Source: Bacteroidetes bacterium UBA4408 (GTDB lineage: Bacteria; Bacteroidota; Bacteroidia; UBA4408). From it: 24,970 nt of DNA. Location of the stretch: NCBI GenBank assembly GCA_002389785.1, contig DGQS01000072.1:1-24970 (forward strand), written 5' to 3'. The notes under the pieces are model-generated. The model ran no database searches. It saw only the letters and a program-made list of their open reading frames with translations, and was not told where the DNA came from. This document shows positions 1 to 7,389 of this stretch, one piece after another. The first letter of the stretch is position 1; each line of letters opens with the position of its first letter. The position numbers were made by a program, and so were the translations under genes.

Positions 1-443
1 ATAATAGTAAAAATAGAGAGAAAAATACTGGCCCATTCGGGGATTGCTTCTACACCAAAAATACCGTGCAAGCTGGTGATGCGCACATTCGCCATAAGCA
101 CTAAAATCATGGCAACCAGTAAATGGGCAATTAACTTTTTAATTGCGGCTGTACCAAAAATATCGTCTTTAATTCCAACAAAAAAGAGTACAAGTGAAGT
201 AGCTATAATGTAATTGTAAATAATAATTGTACGTTCAGGAAACCAAAGGGACCATGAGAAAAGTGTTCCTGCATAAATCATAATTCCACCCATTGTTGGG
301 GTTTTATGCTTGTGGTGTTTTCGAAATTCTTCGGGATCGTCGAAAAGATTTTTAAGTTCCGCAACCTTGATTAAAGATGGAGTGGAAAATAAAACAATTA
401 CCAAAGAAGTAAAAAATGCAAGTATTAAATTTACATTGACCAT
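1..443 (-). CDS. Polyprenyl-phosphate sugar-phosphate transferase, WecA/MraY family (C-terminus cut by window edge)
   Basis: This is a membrane enzyme that moves a sugar-1-phosphate from a UDP-sugar to undecaprenyl phosphate, starting a surface glycan on its lipid carrier. Reading from the ATG at 443 gives 147 residues before the window ends. Several hydrophobic segments are visible, at about 5-24, 51-68, 76-90, 104-120 and from 136 on. The family N-terminal motif RKHHKHKTPTMGG lies at 41-53, and the aspartate pair typical of the superfamily lies at 93-94 (GIKDDIFG). It is the last visible gene of the polysaccharide run, 45 bp after the Wzi/RemB-like gene. A wecA/tagO-type role fits the neighbours better than peptidoglycan mraY, since no mur genes are visible, but the missing C-terminus leaves the exact sugar open. 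The family is clear; the substrate is inferred. Confidence 0.85.
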   Translation of the reverse strand, partial: MVNVNLILAFFTSLVIVLFSTPSLIKVAELKNLFDDPEEFRKHHKHKTPTMGGIMIYAGTLFSWSLWFPERTIIIYNYIIATSLVLFFVGIKDDIFGTAAIKKLIAHLLVAMILVLMANVRITSLHGIFGVEAIPEWASIFLSIFTI

Positions 444-464
444 AAAATAATTTGAGCCTAACCT

Positions 465-495
465 CAAACATACTAAAATATACCGTAACTAAAAA
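465..495 (-). promoter_or_regulatory. Possible Bacteroidota promoter overlapping a small inverted repeat
   Basis: On the minus strand, TATGTTTG (465-472) matches the -7 consensus TAnnTTTG and is preceded, after 19 nt, by TTTT (492-495) in place of the -33 TTTG. It would give the glycosyltransferase gene its own start site about 15 nt before its ATG. The same place holds a perfect inverted repeat, TTTGAG/CTCAAA (451-468, 6-nt loop), followed by a T-rich run on the minus strand. That could instead be a weak terminator of the preceding gene. Both readings rest on sequence pattern only. Confidence 0.4.
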
Positions 496-2102
496 TCGTA
501 ATAGTTATAAAATATAGAAGTAGCAATACCTATGTATACCAATTGAGTATTTCGTGTAAAGCCAGTGGAAGATTCCTGTCTGCTTGTTAGTTGAGCAAAG
601 ACATTCAAATTTGTTGCGGCATTTAGTAAGTAACTAACTTTAAACTCTTGATAAGTTAAAGTTGTTTTAGCACCTTGCAACAAATAGTTAGCAGTAGAAT
701 TGACTCCATATATTGAAAAATTATCGGAAGCAAATACATCATTTCCAAAATGAAAAATACCGGTATCCTTGCCATAAACCGAATAATTCCCCTTTAGTTG
801 AAGAAAAAAATCTTTCCAGCGGTAGTTTAAAAATACTATAGCTTCTTTAAAGTTGGCACCTAAGGGGTGAGCTAAAGCTTGTCCGTAATGAGTATAGCTT
901 TGTTGCGGCAAAGAATGCGCATAAGTATAAGGTCGCACCTGGTTATATTCAGCATGCAACACAAGATTCTTTAAGTTTAAAACATTAAAATAGTTAATGC
1001 CTAATTGGAAGCCGGTCTTGTTGCGCAAATCGCTCGTACTTGTCGAAAAATCGTCTAAAACAAATTGGCCAAACAAGTTTACATTTTTAAAGGGCTTCCA
1101 GTTGCAATCGGCACCTAACAATACATTTGGGTTACGATTTAAACCATATTGAGCAGCTGAAGAAAAAATAACCGGGTTAAGTAAATTCCAATCAAAATAA
1201 GGATGTACCGTATCGCGCACCCTGAATAAAGTAGCTTGAAAAAAGCTGATTGAAAAATTTTTGATGGGCGAGATTGTTAGATACTGAATACTAGCAGATT
1301 TTTTTTTGAACAGAGGTTCACTCAAACTACCAGTATACTTACGCACCTTATCAACTTGTTGCAAGGATGCGTACACGAGCGCGTAGGAAATATATTTTGA
1401 ATGCAGATGAACAAGGGCATATGGAAAATTAAACGCATTTGTTGAGAGTAATAAGGAACGATAACCATTGCCAAAAAACAATTTACCATGGCCTGCTTTG
1501 ATTGTCAAAATACGATGAGGCGCATAGGATATGGTTCCCTGTGATGCAGCGTAATCATAACCGTTGGCTTTAAATTTTTTCCAACGGCCTTGTCCTGGAA
1601 TAACTTTAAATGTATCGGCAAAATTATCGATATAAGCCGGAAATGTTGATTGATTTTCAATAAAGGTAGATTCAAAGGAAAAGTTATCGGAGATATTCCC
1701 TTTAACTAATAAGCCTCTGGCATTGGTATAAATTTTTTCATTTAATGAATCCTCAGTATTAATTCCTCCTTGAAAATTAAAAATTGGGTCTAGTGTCAGG
1801 TAAAATTCCTTATGAGAAACTTGAACAAAGCTCTCTTTACGTAATTTACGAATCAGATAAAAGCGAGATAATTTTCTAGGAAACAAAGAATCATTAATCT
1901 TTTGGAGGTCTTTATAATTTATGCAGTAATTTCGAAAATACCCGTTTGTATCAGTTTGCAAATAATTTTGAAGTGGAAGGTTTAGTTCACGAAACTGAAA
2001 AGGCAAATAAGTTTGAGCAGTTAGCGTTGGTTGAAACGAAAAAATAAATACACTACAAAAAAAATAAATTCTGTAAAATCGATAGTGCTTACTATTCAAC
2101 AT
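489..2102 (-). CDS. Outer-membrane beta-barrel protein, Wzi/RemB-like (capsule assembly or gliding-associated)
   Basis: The 537-residue protein starts with a signal peptide (hydrophobic core about 12-22, probable cleavage near TLTA|Q at 29/30). The rest is rich in alternating aromatic and polar strands and ends in YNYYDF, the aromatic terminus usual for outer-membrane barrels. The segments NARGLLVKGNI (128-137), FENQ-like FIENQSTFPAY (147-157) and FFGNGYRSLLLS (209-220) resemble what I recall of Bacteroidota proteins annotated as capsule assembly Wzi or gliding motility RemB. Wzi anchors capsule at the cell surface in enterobacteria. The start lies 2 bp after the fcl stop, so it is almost certainly co-transcribed with gmd and fcl, supporting a surface-glycan role. 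Assignment is by remembered pattern rather than a catalytic motif; it could be another Bacteroidota barrel family. Confidence 0.6.
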   Translation of the reverse strand: MLNSKHYRFYRIYFFCSVFIFSFQPTLTAQTYLPFQFRELNLPLQNYLQTDTNGYFRNYCINYKDLQKINDSLFPRKLSRFYLIRKLRKESFVQVSHKEFYLTLDPIFNFQGGINTEDSLNEKIYTNARGLLVKGNISDNFSFESTFIENQSTFPAYIDNFADTFKVIPGQGRWKKFKANGYDYAASQGTISYAPHRILTIKAGHGKLFFGNGYRSLLLSTNAFNFPYALVHLHSKYISYALVYASLQQVDKVRKYTGSLSEPLFKKKSASIQYLTISPIKNFSISFFQATLFRVRDTVHPYFDWNLLNPVIFSSAAQYGLNRNPNVLLGADCNWKPFKNVNLFGQFVLDDFSTSTSDLRNKTGFQLGINYFNVLNLKNLVLHAEYNQVRPYTYAHSLPQQSYTHYGQALAHPLGANFKEAIVFLNYRWKDFFLQLKGNYSVYGKDTGIFHFGNDVFASDNFSIYGVNSTANYLLQGAKTTLTYQEFKVSYLLNAATNLNVFAQLTSRQESSTGFTRNTQLVYIGIATSIFYNYYDF

Positions 2103-2104
2103 AA

Positions 2105-3052
2105 CTAGGTTTGAGGGACTTCGGAATTAAAAATAGGAATTGCACTTTGGTATACATTTTTAATTCCTTCTTCTAATTCTATTTTGTGTTTCCAACCGAA
2201 TGAATGTAGTTTGCTTACATCCATTAATTTACGAGGAGTACCATCAGGTTTACTAGTATCAAATTTTAAATCACCTGTATAACCAACAATTTTTTTGATT
2301 AGAAGTGCAAGCTCCTTAATGCTTATATCCTGTCCCACTCCTATGTTTACTAATCCTGGCTCATTGTAATTTTGCATCAAATAATAGCACGCTTCTGCTA
2401 AATCATCCACGTGCAAAAATTCGCGCATGGGTTCTCCGCTTCCCCAAATTTCGACGGAAGGGATATTCGCTACTTTAGCAGTGTGGAACTTCCGCAACAA
2501 AGCAGGTAATACATGCGAATTGTTTAAATCGTAATTGTCATTAGGACCATATAAATTGGTTGGCATTACCGAAATAAAATTACATCCGTATTGACTACGA
2601 TAGGCGTCGCACATTTTAATTCCGGCAATTTTAGCAATGGCGTAAGGTTCGTTGGTGGGCTCTAACAATCCGGTAAGTAGGTAGTCTTCTTTAAGTGGTT
2701 GTGGAGCTAACTTCGGATAAATACAAGATGAGCCAAGAAATAATAATTTTTTTACACCATTTACATAAGCTGCATGAATAATGTTATTTTGAATCATTAA
2801 ATTCTCATACAAAAATTCACCTCTAAAAGTATTATTAGCAACAATTCCACCTACTTTAGCAGCAGCTAAAAAAACAAATTCCGGCTTTTCACTCGCGAAA
2901 AAATCAGTGACTTGTTGTTGATTCCTTAAATCGAGTTCCTTTGAATTTCGAACTACAAAATTAGAAAAGCCTTCACTTTTAAGACGTCTCAAAATGGCAG
3001 ATCCAACCATTCCATTATGGCCGGCGATATATATTTTTGAATTAGTATTCAT
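2105..3052 (-). CDS. fcl: GDP-L-fucose synthase
   Basis: A cytosolic NADP-dependent epimerase-reductase that converts GDP-4-keto-6-deoxymannose to GDP-L-fucose, the second step after Gmd. The 315-residue length is usual for the family. It is an extended short-chain dehydrogenase: the nucleotide-binding [10 protein letters not shown] sits at 11-20, the SSC segment with the active-site serine at 108-110, and the YxxxK pair at Y137/K141, close to the positions known for the E. coli enzyme. The segment [12 protein letters not shown] in the C-terminal half is also family-typical. It starts 4 bp after the gmd stop and ends 2 bp before the barrel gene, a tight operon. A related nucleoside-diphosphate-sugar epimerase is unlikely given the Gmd neighbour. 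Confidence 0.95.
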   Translation of the reverse strand: MNTNSKIYIAGHNGMVGSAILRRLKSEGFSNFVVRNSKELDLRNQQQVTDFFASEKPEFVFLAAAKVGGIVANNTFRGEFLYENLMIQNNIIHAAYVNGVKKLLFLGSSCIYPKLAPQPLKEDYLLTGLLEPTNEPYAIAKIAGIKMCDAYRSQYGCNFISVMPTNLYGPNDNYDLNNSHVLPALLRKFHTAKVANIPSVEIWGSGEPMREFLHVDDLAEACYYLMQNYNEPGLVNIGVGQDISIKELALLIKKIVGYTGDLKFDTSKPDGTPRKLMDVSKLHSFGWKHKIELEEGIKNVYQSAIPIFNSEVPQT

Positions 3053-3056
3053 TTAA

Positions 3057-4145
3057 TTATTCGTGAAAATTTAAAATACTGTGCCCTCCCTCCAACAAAT
3101 ATTTATCACGTTTAAAAAGTTCAACATCCGATTTTACCATTTCTTTAATCAACTGTTCAACGGTAAGTTTTGGTGACCAACCAAGCTTTTCTTTAGCTTT
3201 GGTAGCATCACCTACCAATAAATCGACTTCAGTAGGGCGATAATATTTAGGATCAATTTCTACCAGCGTTTTTCCGTTTGCTTTGTTTATACCTTTTTCC
3301 TTCTCCGCTTTTCCTTTCCATTCAAGTTCAATTCCAACTTCTTTAAACGATAACTCAATAAAGGAGCGTACGGATATTTTTTTTCCTGTAGCCAATACAA
3401 AATCGTCGGCTGTATCTTGTTGTAACATTAACCACATGCCTTCTACATAATCACGAGCGTGGCCCCAATCGCGCTCTGCATCGATGTTACCCATAAATAC
3501 TTTTTCTTGCAATCCTAAACTTATTTTCGCAACAGCACGGGTAATTTTACGTGTTACAAATGTTTCACCCCGTACTGGACTTTCATGGTTAAATAAAATT
3601 CCGTTACAGGCAAACATTCCATATGCTTCGCGGTAATTTTTTACAATCCAAAAGCCATATAGTTTTGCTACTCCGTAAGGGCTTCGCGGATAAAAGGGAG
3701 TGGTTTCTCGTTGCGGTATTTCTTGTACTTCACCATACAATTCGGAAGTACTTGCTTGATAAAATCGAGTCTTTTTTTCCAAACCTAAAATACGGATAGC
3801 TTCCAAAATACGAAGCGTACCTAATGCGTCGGAATTTGCAGTATATTCAGGAGTTTCAAACGAAACTTTCACGTGCGATTGGGCTGCCAAATTATAAATT
3901 TCATCCGGCTGCACTTCTTGTACAATTCGAATTAAATTAGTTGAGTCGGTTAGATCGCCATAATGTAAAAAAAAGTTGACCTTTTTTTCGTGTTGGTCTT
4001 TGTAAAGATGATCGATACGGTCAGTATTAAACATGGAGCTTCTTCTTTTAATTCCATGCACCGTATATCCCTTTTTCAAAAGAAATTCGGCCAAATAGGA
4101 TCCATCTTGTCCGGTTACTCCTGTTATTAATGCTACTTTATTCAT
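3057..4145 (-). CDS. gmd: GDP-mannose 4,6-dehydratase
   Basis: Converts GDP-D-mannose to GDP-4-keto-6-deoxy-D-mannose, the committed step to GDP-L-fucose and other 6-deoxy sugars. The 362 residues cover the full family length. The NADP-binding [14 protein letters not shown] lies at 9-22, followed by the [15 protein letters not shown] stretch characteristic of Gmd at 34-48. The catalytic T133 and E135 (STSELYGE) and the Y157/K161 pair (PYGVAK) are all present. The motif [17 protein letters not shown] at 186-202 is Gmd-specific. It is the first of the glycan genes, only 30 bp after the truncated ALDH gene, so it may be read from the deoC promoter as well as from any promoter of its own. I see no convincing promoter in that 30 bp. 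Confidence 0.97.
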   Translation of the reverse strand: MNKVALITGVTGQDGSYLAEFLLKKGYTVHGIKRRSSMFNTDRIDHLYKDQHEKKVNFFLHYGDLTDSTNLIRIVQEVQPDEIYNLAAQSHVKVSFETPEYTANSDALGTLRILEAIRILGLEKKTRFYQASTSELYGEVQEIPQRETTPFYPRSPYGVAKLYGFWIVKNYREAYGMFACNGILFNHESPVRGETFVTRKITRAVAKISLGLQEKVFMGNIDAERDWGHARDYVEGMWLMLQQDTADDFVLATGKKISVRSFIELSFKEVGIELEWKGKAEKEKGINKANGKTLVEIDPKYYRPTEVDLLVGDATKAKEKLGWSPKLTVEQLIKEMVKSDVELFKRDKYLLEGGHSILNFHE

Positions 4146-4175
4146 TCTATTGATTTTTATTTTTATACACTACTA

Positions 4176-5060
4176 CTAATAGCCTGCCTTAGCAGCTCCA
4201 ATATTTTCAATTGGATGCCAGGTAGTTTTAATTTCTTGAAGGTCTAAAATATGATAAGGACCTTGTGCTTTTTCATCTAGCGAATTTGCTTTGTTATGAA
4301 TAAATACCCGCTTTACGTTAGCCACAGCATTTTCCTGTATTAACTTTATTTGCGCTTCATTGCTACCATAATAAACCACAGCATTAACATCCATATGAGA
4401 AGCAAAATGAACTATTAATTCGGAAGCTGAACCGGTTAAAATATTGACAACACCACCCGGAACATCGCTTGAATTAATTACCTCGGCAAAAGTTACCGCA
4501 CATAATGGATAATTTTCGGAAGCCAATACAATGCATGTATTACCACCGGCAATTACGGGTGCAATAGCTGAAACTAATCCAATTAAGGAATTTTCTTGTG
4601 GAGCAAGTATCGCAACCACACCACTTGGTTCAGGTACAGAAAAATTAAAATGAGAGGACGCAACCGGATTTACAGAGCTAAACAATTGTTGATACTTGTC
4701 ACACCATCCTGCATAATATACCAATCGGTCAATTGCTAAATTCACTTCATCTTCTGCTGCTTTTACACTGCTACCTTGAAGTTGCATTTCCTGAATAAAT
4801 TGTGCTCTACGGCCTTCTAACATTTCGGCAATTCGATAAAGTATTTGGCTACGATTTAAGCCCGATTTTGAACTCCAAGATCCAAATGCCGCACGCGCTG
4901 CAACAACAGCATTACGAAAGTCCTTTCGCGATGACAAGCAAATATTCGCTAGCACTTTTCCGGATTTATTTTTTAAAGGATAATAACGTCCAGATTCGGT
5001 TCGAGGAAACTGACCTCCTATATAAATTTTATATGTTTTGATTATTTCCAAACGTGACAT
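4176..5060 (-). CDS. Truncated, probably non-catalytic aldehyde dehydrogenase-like protein
   Basis: The 294 residues follow the N-terminal NAD-binding half of the ALDH fold: YIGGQF at 13-18, FAEVI and VPGGVVNILTG at 191-210, and YGSNEAQ at 231-237, equivalent to the FTGSxxxG region. It stops shortly after, before the usual catalytic Glu and Cys segments. Family residues are also changed: the PWNFP segment reads PQENS (154-158) and the coenzyme-binding Lys of VLKPAE is replaced (VLASEN, 178-183). Only 30 bp separate its stop from the intact gmd, so no decayed C-terminal half follows, and the frame is clean. It lies 71 bp downstream of the full ALDH. The pairing resembles ALDH16, where a catalytic ALDH domain is fused to one lacking the cysteine; here the two would be separate proteins. 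A partner or scaffold role is inference. Confidence 0.8.
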   Translation of the reverse strand: MSRLEIIKTYKIYIGGQFPRTESGRYYPLKNKSGKVLANICLSSRKDFRNAVVAARAAFGSWSSKSGLNRSQILYRIAEMLEGRRAQFIQEMQLQGSSVKAAEDEVNLAIDRLVYYAGWCDKYQQLFSSVNPVASSHFNFSVPEPSGVVAILAPQENSLIGLVSAIAPVIAGGNTCIVLASENYPLCAVTFAEVINSSDVPGGVVNILTGSASELIVHFASHMDVNAVVYYGSNEAQIKLIQENAVANVKRVFIHNKANSLDEKAQGPYHILDLQEIKTTWHPIENIGAAKAGY

Positions 5061-5131
5061 TTTTTTAGTGTTTTAAAATTGAATGTATGTTCATCTCATC
5101 AAGAGGTGATGAAGTAACGTATTTGTGAGCT

Positions 5132-6607
5132 TTAAAATTTTACATAACTGTGCAAACCATGAATTCCTCCTTCACGACCAAAGCCGCTTTCTTTGTATCC
5201 TCCAAAAGGTGAAGTTGGATCAAATTTATTGTAAGTATTGGCCCATACAACTCCCGCTCTAAGTTTAGTGGTTAAATTAAAAATTTTGGAACCCTTATCA
5301 GTCCACACACCTGCAGATAGTCCGTAAGGAATGTTATTGGCTTTTTCAATCACTTCTTCGATTGTTCTGAAAGTTTGAACTGCCAGCACAGGTCCAAAAA
5401 TTTCTTCTTGCACAATTCGGTGAGACTGAGAAGCATTTAAAAAAAGTGTGGGGCGACAAAAGAATCCCTTCTTAGGGATAGCGCAACTACTTTGATAAAA
5501 CTCAGCACCTTCATTTTTTCCAATGCTGATGTAATCATTAATTTTTGATAATTGCTCTTTTGAATTGATTGCACCTATGTCGGTATTTTTATCCATGGGA
5601 TCACCCACAATGAGTGTTTCCATGCGATCCTTTAATTTGCTAATAACTAAGTCGGCAATCCCTTCCTGCACAAACAAACGTGAACCTGCACAACATACGT
5701 GTCCTTGATTAAAAAAGATTCCATTGACAATTCCTTCTACAGCTTGATTGATTGGGGCATCGTCAAAAATAATGTTCGCTGCTTTCCCACCTAGTTCAAG
5801 TGTGAGCTTTTTGGATGTTCCTGCAATAGAACGCTGAATAATTTTACCCACATCGGTACTTCCGGTAAATGCAATTTTATCGATATCCGGATGATTAACA
5901 AGAGCAGCGCCTGTTTTACCGGCTCCTGTGACAATGTTTACAACCCCTTCGGGTAATCCACAATCGGCAATAACTTCGGCTAATTTTAACGCAGTTAGTG
6001 AGGTAGTTTCAGCCGGCTTTAACACCACTGTATTACCGGTTGCCAAAGCTGGAGCGATTTTCCAGGCAGCCATCAATAAAGGAAAATTCCATGGAATAAT
6101 TTGTCCGGCCACACCTAAGGGTTTAGGCATTCGATTAGGGAATGCATATTCAAGTTTGTCGGCCCAACCGGCATAATAAAAAAAGTGATTCGCAGCCAAT
6201 GGCACATCAATATCGCGTGATTCACGTATTGACTTTCCTCCATCCATGGTTTCAATAACTGCGAACTCCCTGGCGCGTTCTTGAATGGTGCGTGCTATTC
6301 GGTAAATATACTTGGCACGTTCCTTAGCCGGCATTTTACTCCACACTTTGTTGTAGGCATCTCTCGCTGCCTTAACAGCTTTGTTTACATCCTTTTCATT
6401 GGCTTCAGCAATGCTTGAAATAACTTGCTCAGTTGCAGGATTAATGCTTGGAAAATATTTCCCGGACTCGGGTTTAACCCATTTTCCATTAATGAATAAG
6501 TCGTATTGCTTTTTTACTTGGATATGACTTGTGCTTTCAGGAGCAGGAGCAAAAGTGCTGCCCCATCCCTTGCTGAAATCTAATTTTGGTGTTTCCTTTT
6601 TTGCCAT
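5132..6607 (-). CDS. NAD(P)-dependent aldehyde dehydrogenase, full length
   Basis: Oxidises an aldehyde to its acid in the cytosol. All 491 residues match the standard ALDH plan: PWNFPLLMAAWKIAPAL at 172-188 with the oxyanion Asn at 174, VLKPAE at 195-200 with the coenzyme-binding Lys at 197, FTGSTDVGK at 247-255, LELGGK at 270-275 with the general base Glu at 271, and NQGHVCCAGSR at 300-310 with the nucleophile most likely C305. PFGGYKESGFGREGG near the C-terminus is also typical. It follows deoC and the RAYT-like gene and precedes the truncated ALDH. Because DeoC yields acetaldehyde, acetaldehyde is the likely substrate, but residue motifs alone do not fix substrate specificity. A TTTTAC-containing palindrome lies directly upstream (6627-6656). 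Confidence 0.95.
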   Translation of the reverse strand: MAKKETPKLDFSKGWGSTFAPAPESTSHIQVKKQYDLFINGKWVKPESGKYFPSINPATEQVISSIAEANEKDVNKAVKAARDAYNKVWSKMPAKERAKYIYRIARTIQERAREFAVIETMDGGKSIRESRDIDVPLAANHFFYYAGWADKLEYAFPNRMPKPLGVAGQIIPWNFPLLMAAWKIAPALATGNTVVLKPAETTSLTALKLAEVIADCGLPEGVVNIVTGAGKTGAALVNHPDIDKIAFTGSTDVGKIIQRSIAGTSKKLTLELGGKAANIIFDDAPINQAVEGIVNGIFFNQGHVCCAGSRLFVQEGIADLVISKLKDRMETLIVGDPMDKNTDIGAINSKEQLSKINDYISIGKNEGAEFYQSSCAIPKKGFFCRPTLFLNASQSHRIVQEEIFGPVLAVQTFRTIEEVIEKANNIPYGLSAGVWTDKGSKIFNLTTKLRAGVVWANTYNKFDPTSPFGGYKESGFGREGGIHGLHSYVKF

Positions 6608-6626
6608 ATGTTGTATTATTAACTTT

Positions 6627-6656
6627 AGTAAAATGATTTTACAAAAGTGTTTTACT
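6627..6656. repeat. Palindrome plus extra half-site upstream of the ALDH gene
   Basis: GTAAAATGATTTTAC at 6628-6642 is a perfect 7-bp inverted repeat around one central base. A further TTTTACT (6650-6656) pairs with AGTAAAA (6627-6633), so three TTTTAC-type half-sites share 30 bp. The element fills the 51-bp gap between the RAYT-like stop and the ALDH start. A minus-strand CACTTTTG, one base off the TAnnTTTG -7 element, overlaps it. It could be an operator, an mRNA hairpin or chance in AT-rich DNA. Confidence 0.4.
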
Positions 6657-6658
6657 GA

Positions 6659-7333
6659 TTAGTTTAGATGTAATTTATCTTGAAGTTCTAAAGGTGAAAT
6701 GGTGGCTATTGAAGTTTGATGTGCTTGAACATATTTTTCACGACTGCCAAATAAATCAAGTACTTTTTCACGTTTTAAGGCACTTGGTTTATCCGATAAA
6801 ATAGCTGCATAACTTGAATATTTCCATTGTTCAAAGTTTGCAATTTCACCCAACACCATTGGTTTTTGGTGAATGTTTATAATAGCGGTTGACAACTGGT
6901 CGTCAGCAGTAATTTCGAGCTTTTTAATATTTCGTGCTGAAAAACCTCCACCTTTTATCTGAGCTTGTTTATTTTCAACAAGGTACTCATTTAAAAATGT
7001 GGTAATCTGTTTAGTTAAATGCATGCTGAATATAGTTCCCAAGGGACTTTCAGGAATTAATTGCAAATTTTTTATTTCTTCAAATCGCATGGTTTCATCC
7101 GGAAATTTTCCATTCATCTTTAAATAAGTAAACAACTCCTTTTCAGGTTTAATTTTTACCAGAAAATGGATTTGCTTCGGTAACAAGCAATAGGCATAAG
7201 TATCGGCAACAGGGGCTAACCATGTGGCATACAACTTTAGCAAATGAATATAATTTTCGTCCGATAAAAAGAGCTTATCCTCACCGGAAGTTTGGTAAGA
7301 AAGATGAACTATTTTATCGGCTTCTAGCTGCAT
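6659..7333 (-). CDS. Degenerate transposase-like protein of the RAYT/Y1 (IS200-like) family
   Basis: The 224 residues follow the REP-associated tyrosine transposase layout: FLSDENYIHLLKLY at 22-35, DTYAYCLLPKQIHFLVKIK at 44-62, FLNEYLVENK at 113-122, IHQKP at 154-158 and WKYSSY at 170-175. In active family members the second segment reads PNHFHFL, with the HUH metal-binding pair. Here the first His is Q54 (QIH) and only H56 remains; a tyrosine that could be the nucleophile is still at 117. The reading frame is intact over the full family length, so this looks like a domesticated protein rather than a decaying one. It sits inside the deoC-ALDH run (56 and 51 bp gaps) on the same strand. A DNA- or RNA-binding role is inference; no terminal repeats were found beside it. 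Confidence 0.75.
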   Translation of the reverse strand: MQLEADKIVHLSYQTSGEDKLFLSDENYIHLLKLYATWLAPVADTYAYCLLPKQIHFLVKIKPEKELFTYLKMNGKFPDETMRFEEIKNLQLIPESPLGTIFSMHLTKQITTFLNEYLVENKQAQIKGGGFSARNIKKLEITADDQLSTAIINIHQKPMVLGEIANFEQWKYSSYAAILSDKPSALKREKVLDLFGSREKYVQAHQTSIATISPLELQDKLHLN

Positions 7334-7389
7334 TTATTTATATTGAATTTTGGTATTGGCTTTTTTTGAAACTGAATAACCTGTATAGT

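Noticed and set aside
4146..5060. Truncated ALDH as a frameshifted pseudogene
   Set aside because: Only 30 bp follow its stop before intact gmd, so no lost C-terminal half is present in any frame; the N-terminal half has a clean frame and diverged, not scrambled, motifs.
5090..5113. Possible hairpin (TTCATC/GATGAA) between the two ALDH genes
   Set aside because: The stem is six pairs with a bulge; too weak to separate from chance in AT-rich DNA.
6659..7333. Intact IS200-type insertion sequence
   Set aside because: No terminal hairpins, no tnpB, no target-site pattern, and the HUH motif is damaged.
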